This document shows, in pieces, positions 20,684-29,436 of a stretch of 29,532 bases of DNA. The translations under genes were made by a program, and so were the position numbers. The stretch's first letter is position 1, and each line of letters starts with the position of its first letter. A model generated the notes under the pieces. The model had not been told where the DNA came from. It searched no databases and saw nothing but the letters and a program-made list of their open reading frames with translations. Source of the stretch: Haplomitrium mnioides. Taxonomy: Eukaryota > Marchantiophyta > Haplomitriopsida > Calobryales. The stretch spans positions 1-29,532 of the forward strand of contig JBNGIS010018930.1 in assembly GCA_049999725.1 (NCBI GenBank), given 5' to 3'.

Positions 20684-21886
20684 GGGGACGAAACTTTCAA
20701 ATGGTAGCTGGCTAAAAAATTGACAACAACTGCAAAAGGTTGAAAAATACATGGGGTCGAAGAAGCCCCTGAAGATCAAGACCAAGCTCCCACCTTAGTT
20801 TCCTATCCTCATACTTTTCTTCTCCACTGCCAAAAGGCTAGAGAGTGGAAAGCAAGGCAGCAAAGCGGTGCTGCATCTCTTACAACTGAAAGAGTTATAA
20901 GAGACAAGGAAGAAGGTTTAATGTCTTTTGTCGACTAGGTGTTTCACTTTGGCTATTTTTGATATTCCTTATGGTTACAACCTTAACAAATGTAACCATG
21001 ATGATTCTAAACCCTTTTCAAAAGATGGCATTTTTGACATGGTTTCATCTTTTGCGGCAATTACAACGTTGGATTTTTGGTCCTTTGTTATTATACATTT
21101 GTCACATCAATTTGGCATTGTCGAGGATGCACTTTTAGAAGTCTGTTGTGCAATTGACCACGGAATCTGGTAAGTTGTTCTTTGATTTTTTGGTTTTTGA
21201 TTTCTCGTTTTTACTTTTCCTGCATTTTGGTTGCAATGTTTGATTTGTTTGTTTTTCTTTTTACATGGATAAAAGCAACATTCATCATTCTGGTGGTCCC
21301 AAAATTGCACATGCCCACGAATATTAGACTGTGGGCTATTGGACGAAAGAAGGAAAGAAGAGCAGGAGGCTTTTTTAATTTGCAACCTGCTTCTTTGACT
21401 AGACTTCCTCGGCAGATCATGCGTAGTGTTTTTAGCTGTCATGTAGTTTCTACCAAATTTAAACATCTAGAAGATGATGCTCCTGTCAATGTTTATCAGA
21501 AGCCGTAGGTTCTTTATAATTTTTTCATCGACCATTTGTCAACAAAGCAAGATTGGATCCTAGATCTTTGCTCTAGGTATGGCACATGCCTTGTTTGTGC
21601 TTTAAAGCTGATGCAAAATTGCATCACGGTGGAATATGATAGACGTTAGTCTATCTACATTCCTTAGAGGGTTTTGACGATGGCTTCCTTGCCATCTGAT
21701 GTGACTAAGTCACATACAGTTTATGTATACCACAAGAAACTCGTTCTTTCTGGTACTGCAGGTGCTATTGGTGACTCTATCGCAATATCTAGGACTGGAA
21801 AGTCTCGCCAGGACTCTCTAGTGGTTGCAGATGCTTAGCCTTTAGATTTAAATGAGACCATTCCTCCTGAGGAGGATAGAGCCTGA
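20684..21886 (+). pseudogene. ParB-like/DNA methyltransferase gene, exons 3-4 (inner element): catalytic half
   Basis: Exon 3 is 20684-21169 and exon 4 is 21267-21886. Exon 3 encodes F-D-I-P-Y-G-Y-N at 20958-20981, the motif IV position (D/N-P-P-Y family) of amino-methyltransferases. Exon 4 encodes H-A-H-E-Y...G-Y-W, then Y-Q-K-P...L-Y-N-F-F near 21500, and D-W-I-L-D-L-C-S...G-T-C-L-V-C-A-L-K-L with V-E-Y-D at 21551-21645, which matches the C-terminal motif X/I block (LDxFxGxGT, then GIExD). IV-before-I order means beta class (N4-cytosine or N6-adenine). The exon 3 acceptor AG has become AA, shown by the reading phase shared with element 3. The exon 4 acceptor is also lost, while donor TG|GTAAGT (21170) is kept. 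About 71 bp of exon 3 are deleted near 20935 relative to element 3. Stops include 20705, 21325 (Trp position), 21506, 21665 and 21836. The family stop TGA is 21884-21886. Confidence 0.68.
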
Positions 21887-22854
21887 GCATCTGTTTGAAC
21901 AAATTGTGTTATTAATAAAGTATCTTTTTTTACAAAGTCTTATTTGCCAAAGTTTCAACTTGTTGCACTCTCAATCCATTTCAAGTCATGTCATCACGAT
22001 TCAATTTGATGTGCCTAAGAATGGTTTGAGTCAATTGTTAGTCTAAGAATGGTTTGGAGTCAATTGCTAATTTAAGAATGGTTTGGAGTCCCTGTGCATA
22101 TAGGCTTGGAGTCCAAGCACATATGAACTCTTACAATCTTTTGCCGCTCAGGCTTTACATTCTTGTTTAGAGTCTATGCGCACATAAGCTTTCTAGTTCT
22201 CATTCGGAGTTTATGCACCCATAAGCTTTAAGGTTATTGTTCAGAGTCCATGCATGCATAAGCCAAAGGGTTCTCGTTCAAAGTCTATGCATGCATAGGC
22301 TTTAGGGTTTTTGTTTAGAATCTTAGTGCACAAAGGCATTAGGGTTCTAGTTCAAAGTCCATGCATGCATAGCTTTATTATTCTTGTTCATAGTCTAAGC
22401 CCGCATAGACTTTAGGATTCTCATTCAAAGTCCATGTGTGCATAGGCTTTAGGGTTCTAGTTTGGAGTCTATGCTTGCATAGGATTTAATAGCTACAATG
22501 CTCAAAGTCGAGTTCAAAGTTCGTACCCAACTAGACATTCACGTTTGCTTGTAATGTTTTTTTTAAATATATATATTTTATTTTTTTTTTATTTTTGATG
22601 AATTTAGTAAATTCACAATAATGTCAGGTTTTAATAAAATATTTCAATAACCAAAATTCTTGTTTTCTAGGATGTCTATTATAAAGAAAATTTTCAAATA
22701 TAATCTCAATGTAAAATACGCAATTTATATTTCTAAAAAACGATTTGTTTTAGGAAAAAAAGATAACAAACGTAAAATTGATGTTTTTCAATACCAAATC
22801 ACAGAAAAAATATTTTCGACTACCAAGTGAAACATGAACTTGGTAGTGGTTCTT
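21887..22854 (+). repeat. 3' flank of inner methyltransferase gene with ~40-bp array
   Basis: About ten degenerate ~40-bp units at 22080-22495, each with a palindrome of the form CTATGCATGCATAG or similar. AT-rich DNA follows to the right terminal repeat. The region is mirrored almost end to end by 24213-25146 in element 3 and by 145-812 in the fourth copy. No gene seen; the array may act in 3'-end formation, but that is a guess. Confidence 0.65.
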
Positions 22855-22874
22855 GGTTCAAAGTAGCGGCTGTT
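22855..22874. repeat. Right terminal inverted repeat of inner element
   Basis: GGTTCAAAGTAGCGGCTGTT, perfect complement of the left end over 19 bp. The inward sequence (GAACTTGGTAGTGGTTCTT, then a T-rich run) is of the right-end type also seen at 24193-24245. Confidence 0.75.
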
Positions 22875-22878
22875 GCAA
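22875..22878. repeat. Target-site duplication GCAA (right)
   Basis: Second copy of 5837-5840. After it the outer intron resumes with 'gcataaactctattctcac', which aligns to 9666 onward in the inner element's own intron. Confidence 0.7.
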
Positions 22879-24192
22879 GCATAAACTCTATTCTCACAAC
22901 TCAAGTTGCTAGGGTTTAGTTGACTCAAATCTTGTTTGTTGAAAAACTTAACAAAACAAATATCTTTTGGCACTAAGTTAAGAAAGCAAAACATCTCTAG
23001 AACTAAGCTTCAAGTCTCAAAAAAAGAGCATGGATTAACCAAAGGTTTCAAAAGAGAAGACATTTGTTACCTTTGTCTGACTCCAAGACGGATTTTTCTC
23101 GCAATGATTTTATTTCTCCGCATGTTCTACAAATAGCAATTCTATTACGTTTTGGAATTTAAACATTTGGAAACTGAGTTCTCCAATGTTTTGTAAAACC
23201 TAAAAAACTAATAATGCAATCTGGAATTTTCTCTTTCAAATAAGTTGTGTAATAGTTATAAACTTCCCATTTTGTAAAATTATCGGACAAGTTATATACT
23301 TTGTGAGTGGGAATTCTCTTGTAGTGTCCTTGAAAAAAACTGTCCATCCACTCACGCATGAGTACTCCTTTAGCAAATAGCTCTCTTTTTCCAAAAATGC
23401 CTCTAAGATCTGGGTTTTTGAGATTTTGAATCCTTTGGATTCTATCATTCCCTATTGATAATATTAATTGAAGGCTCTTCTATAGACAATGGTACTGCCA
23501 GGCATAGTGAACTAATTGTCAACATCAAAGTCTTTTCTTGGTATTCCCCACTACAATGTGATATCTTGAGTCTTCATGCTTTGTCAAAAATACGTTTCTC
23601 TCACAGTTTTCAGAAAATCTATCTTACGTAACGAAAAACAATTATTTCAACAACATGAAATTCTTCTCAATTTGAAAATTGATTTTGGATTGAGCTTTTT
23701 CTTGACAAAGCTCTCGTCATAATGGACTTTCCACAAAGAACTTTCAAGTAAGGTGTTTACCCATTTGGGTTTTGGCCCTAACAAAGAATTCTTATGTTGT
23801 GCTCGATTTGGTCCATAGGAGAATCCAGCCATCAAAGATAATTCATAGTCTTTAGGATCTTGAACATCATCAATAACACTGTTTGTTACTTCGCAATAAG
23901 TTTTCGAAGGATGCAGTCCTCCTTGAAGATTGTGAGATCTGCACCATGTCAAAACAAAATCTTCATTAATATCTTGAACATTAGGAAATATTTTTTTGTA
24001 GCATAATCGGTGCCCTTGATGATAACAACAATGAAATATTGATTGATTGAGACTCTTTTCTAGAATCATTTCCCAAAATGTCGTCTAAAGATTCCTCCAA
24101 AAGAATTGGGTTTGTTTCATATTTCCTAATCTTATTGTGAGGTCAAACTTGAATAGAAATCATTTGTTGTTCTAGTGGTGCTATTGGTGACA
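22879..24192 (-). pseudogene. DUF7869-type transposase-like gene, 5' part (outer element)
   Basis: Intron remnant 22879-23070, then the 5' exon 23071-24192 on minus, with the donor AAAG|GTAACA kept as in the inner copy. Readable pieces in protein order are a 140-codon open frame (24069-23647) with C-C-Y-H-Q-G-H-R-L-C-Y, L-L-G-P-K-P-K-W-V-N and K-V-H-Y-D-E-S; then I-I-L-Q-N / N-F-T-K-W-E-V-Y-N-Y-Y-T-T-Y (23359-23159); then I-C-R-T-C-G-E-I-K-S-L. Frameshifts between 23448 and 23647 and a TAA at about 23160 break it. The upstream end is cut at 24192 by element 3, so the start of the gene lies beyond the window. Together with 3422-5161 it makes up one gene separated by the inner element. Confidence 0.6.
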
Positions 24193-24212
24193 AACAACCA
24201 CTACTTTGAACC
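24193..24212. repeat. Right-type terminal inverted repeat of element 3
   Basis: AACAACCACTACTTTGAACC, two differences from the inner element's repeat (both transitions). The following 'aggaaccgctactgagttc' and 'cacttggtagtc' match the subterminal sequence of the inner right end. Confidence 0.65.
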
Positions 24213-25146
24213 AGGAACCGCTACTGAGTTCTTGTTTCACTTGGTAGTCACAAATATTTTTTTTGTGATATGGTAGTAAAAAACATCAATTTTACTTTTA
24301 CGATCTTTTTTTCAAAAAGAAAATCATTTTTTAGAAATACGAATTGCATATTTTACATTGACATTATATTTTAAAAATTTCTTTATAATAAACACCCACA
24401 ATAAAGAGCAGTTTAGTTATTGAAATATTTTATTTAAACCTCACACTATTGTGAGTACACTAAATTCATCAAAAATAAAAATAAAAACATATATCCTTTT
24501 TTGAAAAAAATTATATACAAACGTGGATGTCTACTCACGTAGGGACTTTGAACTAGACTATGAGCGTCATAGCTGTTAAATCCTAAGCAAGCAAAGACTC
24601 CAAACTAGAACTCTAAAGCCCATGCACGTACAGAATCCGAACGAGAATCCTAAAGCCTATGCGTGCAGAGACTCTGAACGAGAATAATAAAGCTAGACAT
24701 ATGTAGACTCCAAACAAGAACCCTAAATCCTAGGTATGCCTAGACTCTAAACAAGAACCCTAAAGCCTATGCGCGCATAGACATTGATAGAGAATCCTAA
24801 AGCCTAAGCGTGCAGTGACTCTAAACAAGAACCTTAAAGCTTATGCACGCATAGATTCTGAACGAGAACTCTAAAGCTTATGTGCGCATAGACTCTAAAA
24901 AAGAACCCTAAAGCCTAAGCGAGCTGAGATTGCTAAAGCTCATGTGTGCATGGACTCCAAGCATTGTGCACAAGGACTCCAAACAATTCTTGTACTAGCA
25001 ATTGACTCCAAACCATTCTTAGACACACAAAATTTTATCGTGATGAAAAGACTTGAAATGGATTGAGAGTGCAACAAGTTGAAACTTTGGCAAATAAAAC
25101 TTTGTAAAAAATACTTTATTAATAAAAAATGTGTTCAAATAGATGC
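24213..25146 (-). repeat. 3' flank of element 3 methyltransferase gene with ~40-bp array
   Basis: Mirror of 21887-22854. AT-rich from 24213 to about 24530, then about eleven ~40-bp units at 24540-25010, each with a degenerate CTATGCGCGCATAG palindrome and 'gaacgagaa' spacers, then unique 3' flank. No gene seen. Confidence 0.65.
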
Positions 25147-26389
25147 TCAAGCTCTATCTTCTTTGGGAGGAATTGTCTCATCTAAATCCAAAGGCTGAGC
25201 ATTTATAGCCGCTAGAAAGTCCTATCGAGACTTTCAAAAAAATCACTAGTAGGACTTGCAATACTAGAAGGAACAAAATCCTTGTGCTATGCATAGACTA
25301 TCTATGACTCTGTTACATCAAATCGTCAAAACTCTCTAAGGAATGTAGATAGATTGACATCTATCATATTCCACCACGATGCAGCTTTGCATCAGTTTTC
25401 AAGCACAGACTAGGCCTCTGTCAGACCCAGAGCAAAGATCTAAGATCCAATCCTACTTTATTGACAAATAGTCAATGAAAAAATTGTAAAGAACCTACGG
25501 CTTTTGATAAACATTGACAAGAGCATCATCTCCTAGATGTTTAAGTTTTGCTAAAACTGCAGGACAACTAAAAACACAATGCATTAGTTGCCAAAGTAGA
25601 CCAATTGTAGGAGCAGGCTGCAAATTAAAAAGCCTCATGCTCATTTTTTCTTCTTTCAGCCAATAGCCCATAGTCCAATATTCGTGGGCGTGTGTGATTC
25701 TAGGACCACCAGAATGATGAATGTTGCTTTTGTCCCTACAAAAAGAAAAACAAACAAATCAAACATTGTAAACAAAGTGCAAGAAAAGTAAAAAAGAGAA
25801 ATTAAAAACTAAAAAATCAAAGAAAAACTTATTAGATGTCGAGGTCGATTGCACAGTAAACTTTCGAAAAAGCATCCTCGATGATGCCAAATTGTTGCGG
25901 TGAATGTATAGCTACAAAAAACCAAAAATCTGACATTGTAATTGCCACAAAAGATGAAAACATGCCAAAAATGGCATCTTTGGAAAATGGTTCAGAATCA
26001 TCATGCTTACATTTCTTAAGGTTGTAACCGTAAGGAATATTCGCAATAGCTAAAGTGAAACACCTAGGCTTCACAAAGCCCTTCAAATGTCGAGCATTGG
26101 CCTCCTCATAGACTTGGTAAAATGCCACGTTGAGACCAGTGACATAGGACAATAAGTCCTTGTCCTCGTCTCTCACAACTCCTTCAATTGTAAGAGATGC
26201 AGCACTGCTTTGCTGCCTTGATTTCCACTATCTAACTTTTTTGCAATGACAAAAAAAAGCTGGAGGATAGGAAACGAGAGTGGGAGCCTGGTCCTGATCT
26301 TTTGGGGCTTCTTTGATCCCTTATCTTTTTTGGCCTTTTGCAGCTGCTGTCAATTTTTTTGCCAACTAACGTTTGAATATTTTGGCCCT
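25147..26389 (-). pseudogene. ParB-like/DNA methyltransferase gene, exons 3-4 (element 3): catalytic half
   Basis: Exon 3 is 26389-25833 and exon 4 is 25735-25147 on minus. Exon 3 keeps the stretch deleted in the inner copy (L-N-V-A-F-Y-Q-V-Y-E-E-A-N-A-R) and the motif IV region A-N-I-P-Y-G-Y-N, with Asn where the inner copy has Asp. Exon 4 has G-G-P-R-I-T-H-A-H-E-Y-W-T-M-G-Y-W and the motif I block W-I-L-D-L-C-S-G-S, then a disrupted G-T and V-E-Y-D. Acceptors TGTAG (exon 3) and TTTGTAG (exon 4) are intact, but the exon 3 donor has changed from TGGTAAG to TAATAAG. Stops include 26366, 25495 and 25336, all three shared with the inner copy. The C-terminal stop TGA is 25147-25149. A Gln codon stands where two other copies have TAG. 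Confidence 0.65.
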
Positions 26390-26439
26390 CTACACACAAC
26401 AAAAACAAAAAAATATGAGGAGACAAAAAAAATTAAATA

Positions 26440-26995
26440 CTAGAGAGGGACATTGAATTCCATGCTTGCATGGACAATGAGGTCAAGGCGCCTAAGGACT
26501 TCAAAGTTTAAGCACGCAGAGACTTTGATGTCGAGGAAAGCTTGGACTTCAAAGTCCTTGCTCATCCATGCGCGCATGGACTTTACGGTCATAGTGCTAG
26601 GAATTGCTATTCCAAATGGCCTATACTTAGAAGTCCATGCGCCCATGAATTGCGTCATCCATACTCTCATGGACTTCGAAGTCCAAGTGTGCAAAGATTT
26701 CGCAGTCCTTACGCGTAAGGACTTCGTAGTCCTTGCGCTCACGGATTGCAAAGTTCATGCGTGCATGGACTTCTAAGTACAGACTGCTTGGAATTTTGAC
26801 CCCATGCGCGCATGGACCTCCTAGGCAGGCACGCTTGAACTTTAAGGTCCAAGAGGGGAAGCACTACGCAGTCCTTGTGCGTGGGCTGTAAAGTCCGATT
26901 GCGAAAGCACTGCAAATTCCAAGCGTACTTGGACTGTGACGTAAAGCTGCGAAGAGACTAAGAAGTCCATGCACGTATGGACTTCACAGTCCTTG
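26440..26995. repeat. Palindromic array in intron 2 of element 3
   Basis: About 16 degenerate units such as GTCCATGCGCGCATGGAC with 'ttcaaa' or 'tacaaa' spacers. Counterpart of the array that copia interrupts in the inner element; somewhat longer here. Apparent open frames on both strands are repeat by-products. Confidence 0.75.
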
Positions 26996-27504
26996 CATGA
27001 AAAGACTCAAAACCTATTTTATCAAAACCAAAAACAACTTAAAGTAAATTCACTACAACTCCAAAGAAATGAATGTGGTGTGAAAAGAAGAACTTACCAA
27101 AAGCTTCTCGAAGCTTGAATAGAAAGCAACCATCTTGGACTCCTCAGTGTGGAGAGGGTACTCCTCTCTTGCTTCCTCCCAAGTGCTACAATAAACCTCT
27201 GAACAAAAACTTTTCACCATGACCACCAAAACTTTATGTCTCTCCACCTCTTGAGACATCTCGTCCATTGAAAGCTCTCTAGCTTCCACCCGCTTCAAAA
27301 CTAAAATCTTCACCTCATCAGTAAGACCCTGAAGGGACCTCCAAGGCGTCCACTTCATGTCCTCCATTCTCAACGATTCTTTGGCCTTTGGCTTCTGGCC
27401 ATTGATCGTGTTCTTCTCCCACATTGAGAAAATGCTTTGTTGTAGATCCCATAGCTCCCCACTTTTGAATGCGAGCTGGAACCAATTGTCTTGAGAAGTT
27501 ACCG

Positions 27505-27576
27505 TAAGTTGGCAATAGTATTAGAAAAAAAAGGACAATGATGTCTTGCGTGGTAGGAGTCTCAAATTTATTACCG
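27505..27576. repeat. 72-bp insertion with 6-bp direct repeats in exon 2 of element 3
   Basis: TTACCG at 27499-27504 is repeated at 27571-27576. The inner copy has a single site (CGGTAACTTCTCAAG on plus near 13719) and lacks the 66 bp between. It looks like a small insertion with a target duplication; no terminal repeat or known family is visible. Confidence 0.6.
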
Positions 27577-28739
27577 TCTTCTCAAGAGTTGACTTGGGCT
27601 TTATCTCCAAGGTTTCCAATGCTTATTCTCTTTTCAATTTCTGGGATGACACCATCCTACTCTCCACAAATCTTTGATGCCAATATTCAACCTGTTGAAT
27701 AGAGGTCATTTCCAACCTGTACCTCTAGTCGTAGTTGTCATCAGTTGCAAAAATGCGGGCCTCTATTGGTGTAAGGACCTACGTACACATAATAGTTGCA
27801 AAGCGATAATGCCGGATTCTTTGCTCCGTATTTTGTGATCAATAGGTGCCTTGCTACAGTACTGTAATTGACTCCTACAATCTCGTAGCGATACTTGTTA
27901 GGGTTCTTAATATCAAACTTTGACTTGTCTTTCAACCCACACTTAGGGTCAACAACAACAATGAAAAAACTATGCGCATACTTGTTTGTGAGCAGTCTCT
28001 ATGCCAGAAGCTCAACAAAATCTTCATTCAGCCTTCTAATCTGGAAAGGTCCCTAGTTGTCCAATCTAGGTTTCGGCATATTCAAATTCTCCATCCTAAT
28101 GGTGGTTGTTTCTTCACAGACTCTGCATCGCTGGATTGCGTACTCCCTTATTTTGTTTTTGTTTTCCTCGGACACTGTCTGAGGGTCCATTTGCTCCCTC
28201 TCTTGGAAAGTTCGCAACTCTTTGTGGGATTGCCTTTTAGCTCTTGATGTTGAAGCTCGAACTGGCTCTGTCTTTGATTCTTGCCCCGAGTTAGTTGGTG
28301 ATGAACACGAATGGGCAGCAAAAGACAAATGGGCAGTAGAAGACAACCTTGCTATAGATTTAGAGGGAGTTGGCTCCTCCTCAATGACCGGTGCTGGAAT
28401 AAGCTTTTTCTTCTTGACCGTCAATTTCTTCTTTTTGGGAGCCACAACTAGCTCCACCTCCTCTCTTTTTTTTTGGATAGAAGGGCTTGCCACGTGAATT
28501 GAAAATGTTGCCACGCTTGGATGTGGCACTAGTGCTTGAATATTAATGCCCTGCTTGGGCTTCAAAATCTTGATATGGATGGCAAACTTGATGAAATTGC
28601 GCTTTGCGTCTTTGTAGCCATCAACGAAATCCGCCAAAAATTGAGCAAACTGAAAAAAAAAACAAAAAACAATTAAGCATGAGTACAAGTGTTCAATGTA
28701 AAAGATAAGATAATGCATTCACTACACGGAGGGACTCTA

Positions 28740-28840
28740 ATAACAATACGCACATGCACTGCACTTGGGAGTCTATGTGCGCATGGACTCCCGGATCCTT
28801 GCGCGACTGGACCACGGGACTCTATGCTTGCATGGACTCC
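28740..28840. repeat. Palindromic units in intron 1 of element 3
   Basis: Units such as GTCTATGTGCGCATGGAC and CTATGCTTGCATGGAC within 'gactcc' spacers; counterpart of 12465-12560. Confidence 0.65.
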
Positions 28841-29407
28841 TTGAGAGTTCCGACTTAGTAAAATAAGAAACAAGTGAAAATGGATTTTCAGAATTTACCT
28901 TGTCATCTTCCTTTGCGGCTAGAAGATTCTTGACAAAAATGTCCCTCTCCTTCATATCGGAAAAAGCAAATCATTTGCGATTTGCACAGTAAAGGGTAAT
29001 TAAATCCTGGGACTACACAATCAGCTCGATTTTGGCTTTCTGGTCTTCATGTATCATGGTGATTTGGACTACTAGACCCAAATTGAATTTTTCACCTTCA
29101 CCAACAAAAAGGTAAAGATGTTGATCGGGGTCTTTCAAGGAGCAGTAATTAACAAGCCAATTCCACTCTAGTTTTTAAGGCTCTAGAGCCTTGACAACAT
29201 TTGAATACCTGTATGGCTTCAGTTGAGCAAGGCGTGAAACATTTCCTTGAGATGCCATTCTCAGGATGTTAGAAACAGGTCTAATTAGAGGTAAAAAATG
29301 TAATGAACAAAAAGCTCACAAATCTCTAAAAGCTGGAAATGGCAAAAAAGTAAGTAAATGCAAAAACAGCGATAACTAGTAAACAGAAACCAAAAACTAG
29401 CTCGCAA

Positions 29408-29430
29408 CAATGGAAAGAAACTTTCCATTG
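29408..29430 (-). promoter_or_regulatory. Perfect 10-bp hairpin near transcription start (element 3)
   Basis: CAATGGAAAG-AAA-CTTTCCATTG on plus; same arms and spacer length as 11873-11895. Confidence 0.55.
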
Positions 29431-29436
29431 ACGCTT

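Larger units (their letters stand above)
5841..22874. mobile_element. Inner copy of a two-gene DNA transposon (DUF7869 transposase-like + ParB-like/DNA methyltransferase)
   Basis: The element is bounded by 19-bp perfect inverted repeats (AACAGCCGCTACTTTGAAC at 5841, its complement ending at 22874) and a GCAA duplication. It spans 17.0 kb, or about 11.0 kb without the copia insertion at 14536-20520 and its 5-bp duplication. Order inside: left repeat, 1.5-kb non-coding flank, DUF7869-type gene on minus, a 0.6-kb divergent promoter region, ParB-like/methyltransferase gene on plus, a ~1-kb flank with a 40-bp array, right repeat. The DUF7869-type product is the likely transposase. The methyltransferase is a plausible accessory, but whether it helps mobility or expression is inference. 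Both genes are broken here. I cannot assign a known superfamily; the 4-bp duplication does not match the TTAA of Kolobok or the 8 bp I recall for Zisupton-like elements. Confidence 0.65.
1770..24192. mobile_element. Outer copy of the two-gene DNA transposon (split by inner element, truncated by element 3)
   Basis: The left end at 1770 carries the family's left-type terminal repeat. From there 1770-5840 runs parallel to the left part of the inner element (5841-9661) with an offset of about 4 kb. The copy resumes at 22879 after the inner element and continues the same minus-strand DUF7869 gene to 24192, where element 3 begins. Its methyltransferase half would lie to the right of element 3, outside the window. 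It is the oldest layer of the nest because two relatives are inserted into it. Its 4-bp duplication cannot be tested because its right end is not present. Confidence 0.55.
27098..29258 (-). pseudogene. ParB-like/DNA methyltransferase gene, exons 1-2 (element 3)
   Basis: Exon 1 is 29258-28899 (360 bp, same length as the inner copy), intron 1 is 28898-28650 and exon 2 is 28649-27098. Donors GTAAAT and GTAAGT and acceptor TTTTCAG are present. Exon 2 is open for 199 codons (28649-28053): a charged region, a P-K-K-K-K...P-A-P-V-I-E-E-E-P linker that looks disordered, and a Gln/Glu-rich stretch. The ParB-like segment follows at about 28000-27720. There the G-G-N-H of the inner copy is G-V-N-Y, so the motif is damaged. 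Stops at 28971 (TGA), 28053, 27999 and 27725 coincide with inner-copy stops. A 1-bp gain near 27775 and a 72-bp insertion (27505-27576) also break the frame. No recognised family for the part after the ParB-like segment. Confidence 0.6.

Noticed and set aside
12330-21667. U-to-C RNA editing of stops, as in fern or hornwort organelles.
   Set aside because: The locus is clearly nuclear (copia, GT-AG introns) and such editing is organellar.
21852-22046. Open frame beginning M-R-P-F-L-L-R-R (and its counterpart at 110-304).
   Set aside because: It is out of frame with the methyltransferase C-terminus, whose stop at 21884-21886 lies inside it; the resemblance between copies is at DNA level.
12330-26368. 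Reassigned genetic code (TAG or TAA read as Gln, as in some green algae) to explain many TAG codons.
   Set aside because: TAG also replaces Trp codons (10048-10050, 21325-21327), TGA stops are frequent too, and frameshifts accompany them. Decay is the simpler reading.
26440-26995. CRISPR array.
   Set aside because: Repeats are degenerate, the spacers are themselves repetitive, there are no cas-like genes, and the context is a plant intron.
25147-29258. Bacterial restriction-modification contamination, given the methyltransferase type.
   Set aside because: Multi-exon structure with matching phases in two copies, a TATA promoter and embedded plant-type repeats rule out a bacterial contig.
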